A DNA stretch of 64,000 nucleotides from Zanthoxylum bungeanum. Lineage: Eukaryota > Streptophyta > Magnoliopsida > Sapindales > Rutaceae. The notes below the pieces were generated by a model. The model saw only the letters and a list, made by a program, of their open reading frames with translations. It made no database searches and was not told the DNA's origin. How positions within the stretch are numbered: position 1 is the first letter of the stretch; each line of letters opens with the position of its first letter. The stretch is taken from positions 186,001 through 250,000 of the forward strand of contig SKCR01007813.1 in assembly GCA_019454045.1 (NCBI GenBank), written 5' to 3'. The position numbers and the translations under genes were made by a program. This document shows positions 58,386 to 64,000 of this stretch, in pieces.

Positions 58386-58934
58386 ATGGAAGAAGCTTTC
58401 GCAAATCTTCACAAGCAATTTCCTTCTCTCCCTCAAAAATCTCTGATGAAAGTTTACAAAGCTCACTTGGAACGGATGAGATTACTAACGATCCATGGTG
58501 TTCCTAATGACATTCGTTGGGTAATTGAAGCACGGGTCCGATTGTTAGGTGAGTCTTCTGAATCTTTTATTTCACATCTGCCTGGTTTTGGAAGAAGCAC
58601 CTATGCAAAGAAACGTAGAGCTAAACAAATGGGTGTTTGTTACAAATGTGCACACTGGAATTGCAATACTCATTGTCGTTCTTTAGGAATGGTGTCTGAT
58701 AATCGCGAAGATAAAATTAAATTCATTAGGGATGGCTTGAGTAAGGAGTCTATAGATGATATATTTTCAACTTTTGAGACGCATCCCAGTGGATATGCTC
58801 ATATAGCCATTCGCAAATTACATACACAATTCCAAAAAGAAAGACAACAGTTAAGTCTCGGGAATCTGACTCAAAAAGACCTTGTTTGCCAATTTATAAG
58901 AAAATTAGATGGGAAGCTTGTCACTGACGCATAG
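58386..58934 (+). CDS. ORF-X, 182-residue protein of unknown function between pol and LOG
   Basis: Open from ATG 58386 to the stop at 58934, not part of pol (different frame, after the pol end). Basic and largely helical in appearance. Residues 85-97 form a Cys/His cluster, CYKCAHWNCNTHC (C85, C88, H90, C93, H96, C97), a plausible metal-binding site. It is preceded by a basic patch KKRRAKQ (75-81). No signal peptide or membrane segment is visible, so it does not look like a classical env. Remnants of residues about 100-150 are present in element 1. I do not recognise the family: it could be a divergent element gene or a second captured host fragment. Intact while neighbouring pol is broken, though it is short enough for that to be chance. 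Confidence 0.65.
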   Translation: MEEAFANLHKQFPSLPQKSLMKVYKAHLERMRLLTIHGVPNDIRWVIEARVRLLGESSESFISHLPGFGRSTYAKKRRAKQMGVCYKCAHWNCNTHCRSLGMVSDNREDKIKFIRDGLSKESIDDIFSTFETHPSGYAHIAIRKLHTQFQKERQQLSLGNLTQKDLVCQFIRKLDGKLVTDA

Positions 58935-59004
58935 ACGTCAATCAAGCTTTAAATTATTGTAAATATTATATTTCTTTGTCTTTTCCTAATAATTGTAATT
59001 TGTT

Positions 59005-59130
59005 TTGTTATTTTCTTTTATTTTCTCCGACAGGATCCAGACCTTTTTGACTATCACGATTTATTTTACTGTTAACTAATAATTGTCATTTGGCAGGTAC
59101 TAGTGCTATTAATTTACTCACCCTTTTCAG
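59005..59130 (+). promoter_or_regulatory. Putative 3' splice acceptors before LOG
   Basis: Two candidates: TTTTCTTTTATTTTCTCCGACAG ends at 59033 in full (polypyrimidine plus CAG), and CTCACCCTTTTCAG ends at 59130, 52 bases before the LOG ATG. The second is kept in element 1 as CTCACCCATTTTCAG, and the first partly as TTTTCGTAGATAG before the same GGATCCAGAC. Confidence 0.5.
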
Positions 59131-59182
59131 GTGTTATAAATTCAACTCATCATTGCACTTTTGAAGACATCCAGAGTAAAAC

Positions 59183-59836
59183 ATGGAAGCCACTTCAAGA
59201 AGACGAGTTGAAAACATATGTGTGTTTTGCGGTACTAGTGTTGGTGTTAAGCCACAATACGTAGAATCGGCACAGAAATTGGGTCGAGTCTTAGCTGCAA
59301 GGAATATGCACTTAGTATATGGCGGAGGCAATCTGGGACTAATGGGGATCATTTCAAAGGCCGTACAGGAAGGAGGCAGTCACGTTTTGGGAATCATCCC
59401 AAAACCTTTGGCATAAGCTAATCTTATTGGACCATCAAACAAAGAGGAACTGATCGTGCCAGGTATGTCTAAATGATTGGTAGAAATGATTAACCGTGCT
59501 GATGCTTTTATTGCTTTGCCAGGTGGCTTGGGTATAATGGAGGAAATTTTTACAGTGTTATCTTAGGCGAACCTGAACATACACTAGAAACCGCTTGAAC
59601 TGTACAACGTTGAAGGATTTTATGATTTTCTTTGTGTGTTTCTTGATGATGCCCGAAGAAATGGGTTCGTGTCAAAACCTTTAAAAGAACTCATCTTCAC
59701 TGCCAGAACTGCTTCGGATCTAATTGACCAAATCCTAGCCTATGAACCACAAATTGACCCTATCCTTTCAAAGATAAATTGGTCCGAGGACAATCGTGGT
59801 AAGAGGCGTCGGATTAATCTGGATCTTGACCTTTAA
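59183..59836 (+). pseudogene. LOG-like: Intronless LOG copy inside element 2
   Basis: 218 codons from ATG 59183, same start and order as the copy at 18517-19158: VFCG, YGGGNLGLMG, GIIPKPL, ADAFIALPGG and the C-terminal DNRGKRRRINLDLDL. The PGGxGTxxE site reads PGGLGIMEE, so the Thr is lost. In-frame stops are at 59414 (TAA), 59474 (TGA, codon 98, shared with element 1), 59564 and 59585 (both TAG, the first at a Trp position). It keeps the four codons LNIH before KP that canonical LOG proteins have in similar form and that the other copy has lost. It would not give active enzyme now. Located between ORF-X and the 3' UTR, in the same orientation as pol. Confidence 0.9.
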
Positions 59837-59839
59837 CTT

Positions 59840-61169
59840 TTCGTGTAGAATTTCAGTTAACCAGGTAATATCTTCTAAACTCTTCTTCTACTGTTTAAGA
59901 CATTGGGGACAATGTCTCATTTAGGTTTGGGGGAGGGAATTAGTTGATCAGTATCTTGTTTTTAGTTGTGTGTTGTTTTTATTTTTAGTCCAAAATTTTT
60001 CGAAAAATACAAAAAAATTTGAAAAATTTTCAAAAATTACAAAAATATTTTGCGTTTTTATGTTTTTATTTTGACTAAAAAGGTGAAATTGGTAAGAGAT
60101 AGATGTGTAAGGAGTTTCCACTCCTGAAACGTATTTCAAACCTATTTTCGGAACAAGTTAATTTTTGTTTATTTCCTTTTGAATTATTTAATTTGTGAAT
60201 TCTCCATAATACTGACTAAAATGGATCTTCATATGTTCAGTTGGCAGGTATTATCAACATGCATGGTAACATACAGACATGAGCTATAATTGAAAAGTTT
60301 GTAATATTCAGTGCTCAAGTTTAATTAGAGGAAGCATCTCAAAAAGTGATGGAGTAAAAAAAAACATCTGAGATCCGAGTTATTAAGTCTGTAAGGGTGT
60401 TTTAACACCTAGTGCCATAAAGCCAACTGGTTTGGGAGTCACTGGCCCAAAGCTCGCTACATGGATCAAAGATGCTGCAAAAATATATATATCTGAAGTC
60501 TGAGTAATTAAGTCCGTAGGGGTGTCTTAACACCTGGTGCCCTAAAGCCAAATGGTTTGGGAACCACCGACCCAACACTCACTACATAGACGGAAGATAT
60601 TGTATATAAATAAAAAAAATCAAAAATCAAAGAAAAAAATCAGAAAAATCAGAAAAATTATTCCATTGCTACAAAAGGTGTGAATTGTGATAAAACTATA
60701 GGAAGAAAATATTACTCTCTTATCAACTGCACTTGTGACTGTTGTGGGCAAAAATGAGTTGTTTAATATTTTGTTGGCTGTGTATATGGAGAATGGTAAA
60801 TATAATCGGAGAATTTACGTATTCGGTAATTTAGAAGGAAAGAAAACAAGTATTGACTTGGAGTAGAAGTTTCACCTGATTAGTCACTAACTTCTTTATT
60901 CTCTTTTCTCTTGTCTTTTTGCTTTTGTGTGCATTAGTTTCACTACCTTTTTACTTTTGTAAAATATTTGTGGGTATCATTGATGTAAACCCTCACGAGA
61001 CTACAACTCGTCCACTAGGGACACCTAGGGGTTTAAAGGCTTGTTGCATACGCTAAATGCAACCGTGATCCCTACGAAAGTGGCTTAGTTAAATTCTATT
61101 TTAAAGATGTTTATGTTATTTTATTCTGTGTTTTGCTCGAGGACTAGCACAATGTTGGGTTTGGGGGTG
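59840..61169 (+). other. 3' untranslated region and polypurine tract of element 2
   Basis: Non-coding, closely homologous to 17208-18516 in element 1. It includes two ~120-bp modules (60371-60493, 60494-60612), each with CCTAGTGCC or CCTGGTGCC, AAAGCCAA.TGGTTTGGGA, and a GGTGT/ACACC hairpin. It ends with GTTGGGTTTGGGGGTG (61154-61169), the polypurine tract. Confidence 0.78.
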
Positions 61170-63279
61170 TGATGAGTGGTAAATGTATCACTATTTCCCA
61201 CTCATTTGACCTAATATTTTGTATATTTTCTTGAGTTTTGTGAATATTTTGATGTGTTTTGTGTTATTTTGTGGATAAATAAAGTTTCAGGATATTCTGG
61301 AGGTGATTTGGGGCCAAAACATTGAAAAAGAACACAAAAGGGTATTTTGGTAATTTGGCACATCACGACGCGCAGGCTGCATCAGGACGACTAACGTGCA
61401 CCAATCCATGCTAACGTGCACTGGGTCAACATGTCAGAATCTGAGAAGTTTGACTTTGCTAACATGCGTCATGCCATGTGTCACCATCACAGCCGATCTA
61501 CTAACGTGCTTCGGGCCACGTGTCATCATCCTACGGTGCCTACAATTGTCATCGCCACGTGTCACCCCACGTGTCAGCCACATCATCATCCACATCACCA
61601 TTTGACCGAGTCAATGTGCCACATCACCACCACGTCATCATCAGCCAATCACAGCGTGCAACGTTTCGCAATCCTAAGGTGCCGACAATCACTTTCGCCA
61701 CATGTCGCCACGTCATTGCCACGTCAGCTCAATTAATGACTCAATTATCCGAATTGCCACATGACAGATAAGAATCTAAAATGGATCAATCAGCGCTTGA
61801 CACGTCAGCGCGTCGCGACGCAAAAAGAAACTTACGCGTCGCGATGCGGAGGGCTTATCGAGGCCTATAAATAGAGCTCGAAATTTCAGTTTTAGATGTA
61901 CCTTCCTCTCTGAATTCTCTGATGTAAATAGGGAGTTTTCTACCTAGTTTCTTTTTAATTTCAGTTTTGTAATTAATTTTAATTACCTTCTATAATAGTA
62001 ATTTACTTTTGTAATAGTAATAGTAATTTACCTTTTTTAACTTTTACAGTTTTTACTATTCAACCATGAGGATGTAACTTCCCCCTGCTAGGGTGAAAGG
62101 TAATTCTTTTACTATTGTTATTTAGATTAATCTCCATTAATTATAATATATTCACTATTTAAAATTTGACTTAATAAGGATACCGCTATATTGGTCGGTT
62201 GGTAATTCATTTTAAAATGGTTTAAACCTGACTAAGCAAGGATACCGCCAGATTGGTCGGCTGGTAATTAAATTTGCTTACCGCCTATATGGCAGGTTTA
62301 TTTTTGTTCCGCCTTTATGGCTGGTTGGACTTAATTTGACTTAATCAGGTTACCGCCTATATGGCTGGTTGGAAAACTTATCACAAGTTAATATATTATA
62401 TTAAGGGAGATATCTAAATAGTAAATAGTAAAAGTTGATCATGTTACCTTAGCATTTTATTTTATTGTAATTTTACTTTTCAGTATTTATTTTACCGCAT
62501 TTACTTTATGTCTTTTACTTTTAAGTTTTTCTAGCCCTAGTTATGTGTCGTAACTAAGTTAGTTATCTGGGGTTGTGATGAATTCTAATATCACCGGTTT
62601 ATAAGGGGTTATTTTCTAGTTTGGGTAATTTAAAGGTTTACTTATTAAGCCTTAAGCTTAATGCGTCTTGTTAATTGGCCACTAATAAGATTGATCTAGT
62701 AAATCTAAAATAAACTTGACAAAGGAATTTTAGGTTTCAGTCTTAGACTTAATAGCCCACGATCTTCCTTGAGGATAGATAACCCTTTAATAGATTTCCT
62801 TACAGGATAGACATATACCTGTCGGGTGGGGGTAGCCATATTTGGCACTTAATCTTAATTAATCCAGGTAATTTGGTTGACATAGACATATGGTTCAATT
62901 GGGTTATACTGGGTATTTGCGTCTGACCATCGACAGAGGCTTTCGCATAATTTCGTGTTCCAGGTTAGTAAACCGATATATTGCACAAACATGAAATAAC
63001 CACTTTATCTTTTCAAAGATATTAGAAAGATTCACAACCCTAGATAGTTTCCTAATATTGAATTTTCTTAAACCTACTTTCGTGAAATTTTATTTACTTG
63101 TTTTTAAATTTAAAATCATCACCATTTCAAATCAATCAATCAACTTGTTAGATACTAGTAATCATTTGACCAAATAAAATTAATAGATTAGGTATTAAGT
63201 CCTCGTGTGATCGATACTTTTTATACTACTTGAACGATACGTGCGCTTACGTTATACGCGTGTGATTACGCACTGGTCA
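61170..63279 (+). repeat. 3' LTR of Athila-like element 2
   Basis: 2110 bp, partner of 50756-52858. TATAAATAG is at 61866-61874. Several CACGTG and TCGCGACG words of the 5' copy are changed here to CACATG or TCACGACG, the C-to-T pattern expected from methylated CpG. Confidence 0.93.
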
Positions 63280-63628
63280 AACACGGAATTGGATTTTTTG
63301 ATGGATAAACTTGAACATATAGGGTACCATAATATGAAGCGTACTTGTTGAGCACTTGGATAATGCGTTATGAATCATACAGATAATTTATAATATTTTT
63401 CTCGGATTAAATGAGTTAATTCGAATCATTTAATTGTTAAATGATGGTACACATATTTATGGGCATTTTGGTTATTTAATACTTATAAGTATTTGTATTT
63501 AATATATAATTTGATTCGATACACATTAATTAATTGTCAAATGAGTTTTTGACACATGTCATTAATATATATATTTTGTTATTTAGTATGTGTGTGTGTG
63601 TATGTATGTATGTATATATATATGTGTA

Positions 63629-63684
<56 letters not shown>

Positions 63685-64000
63685 ATATATATATATTAAT
63701 AATTATAATAATTAACTATTTAGATATTTAAATGTTAAATATTTAAATATTTAAATAATATCTATATATCATAGTTGTTATATAATATGGTTAATTATTA
63801 TTGGTTACATATGGCATGACTTTTAAGGTTGAAGTATACAAATTGGATTTGTTAACTTAAGCTTTAATTATTTAATTTGATTAAATAATTAATTTTGACA
63901 AAAAAATAATTATCCTAAAATTCTGCTAACCAAGTACAAAATTGACAAAGCGAGAAAGGCAAAATTTTTAGCCATATTTGCCTAGAAAAAAAGTGAAAAG
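63280..64000 (+). repeat. Copia C LTR, right part, runs off the window
   Basis: Resumes the copia LTR at ACACGGAATT (compare GGACACGAAATTAG at 44352) and follows the copia B LTR through CTTGTTGAGCACTTGGA and TTAATTAATTGTCAAAT to the end of the window. An expanded microsatellite lies within it. Confidence 0.82.
63590..63716. repeat. TG/TATG/TA microsatellite
   Basis: Consecutive GTGTGTGTGTG, TATGTATGTATG and long TATATA runs, absent from the matching position of the copia B LTR (about 44635-44660), so it expanded in this copy. Confidence 0.9.

Larger units (their letters stand above)
50756..63279 (+). mobile_element. Athila-like element 2, complete gag-pol, carrying ORF-X and a LOG copy
   Basis: LTRs of 2103 and 2110 bp, TGATGAGTGG to CTGGTCA; flanks GACAC (50751-50755) and AACAC (63280-63284), a 5-bp target duplication with one mismatch, with the copia LTR continuous across it. 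The tRNA-Asp primer site, Athila-style gag and protease (LCDLGASVN), RT, RNase H and integrase are followed by two extra genes before a conserved 1.3 kb 3' UTR. At 12.5 kb it has Athila-like size. Gag and pol contain several stops and shifts, so it is likely inactive now, but all domains are identifiable. Confidence 0.93.

Noticed and set aside
63534..63731. 65-codon frame of Tyr and Ile
   Set aside because: Produced by the TATA microsatellite.

Overview
The window reads as nuclear heterochromatin of a flowering plant, most likely a eudicot. It is AT-rich and I find no ordinary host gene, rRNA or tRNA. Essentially all recognisable sequence is LTR-retrotransposon DNA in nested layers: Ty1/copia, Ty3/gypsy Tekay-like (chromodomain at the pol end), Ty3/gypsy Athila-like (tRNA-Asp-type primer site), a small internally deleted gypsy element, and MITE-like pieces. 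Species cannot be named from the sequence alone.

Layout. 1-882: unassigned. 883-3356: small minus-strand gypsy derivative with perfect CATTA target duplications. 3751-10410: two and a half diverged tandem copies of a ~2.6-2.9 kb non-coding unit, related to 46.8-47.6 kb. 10411-11979 continuing at 28954-30505: one interrupted tract made of several different minisatellites. 11980-28953: minus-strand copia element A (2.4 kb LTRs, near-intact gag and pol), split in its RT/RNase H by a minus-strand Athila-like element at 15117-22569 (TSD CACAT). 30505-45866: plus-strand copia B of the same family, decayed, carrying a Tekay-like gypsy at 32390-41403. 45868-49376: remnant of another gypsy element with a MITE at 47.8 kb. 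49808-50755 and 63280-64000: a third LTR of the same copia family, split by a complete plus-strand Athila-like element at 50756-63279.

The most interesting content is in the two Athila-like elements. Each carries, between its last element-derived ORF and the 3' LTR, an intronless copy of a LONELY GUY (LOG) gene, the plant cytokinin-activating phosphoribohydrolase. Each also has an upstream unrecognised ORF (ORF-X, intact at 58386-58934, fragmentary at about 19380-19550). Both LOG copies have the same in-frame TGA at codon 98, so they descend from one captured ancestor. Good 3' splice-acceptor-like sequences precede ORF-X and LOG at conserved places, suggesting spliced subgenomic expression. 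The LTR promoter region upstream of the TATA box is packed with CACGTG boxes of ABRE/G-box type. Together this looks like a retrotransposon family that has captured and mobilised a hormone-biosynthesis gene.

Other signals: a tandem array of hairpins with variable arms and a conserved loop in the Tekay LTRs; a four-copy GTGCCAAAGC box with conserved spacing in the leaders of copia A and B; a GTCGCGACGC word shared by two unrelated LTR families; and a conserved duplicated 3' UTR module in the Athila-like family. Boundaries given with TSDs are exact; others are approximate because no alignment could be run.
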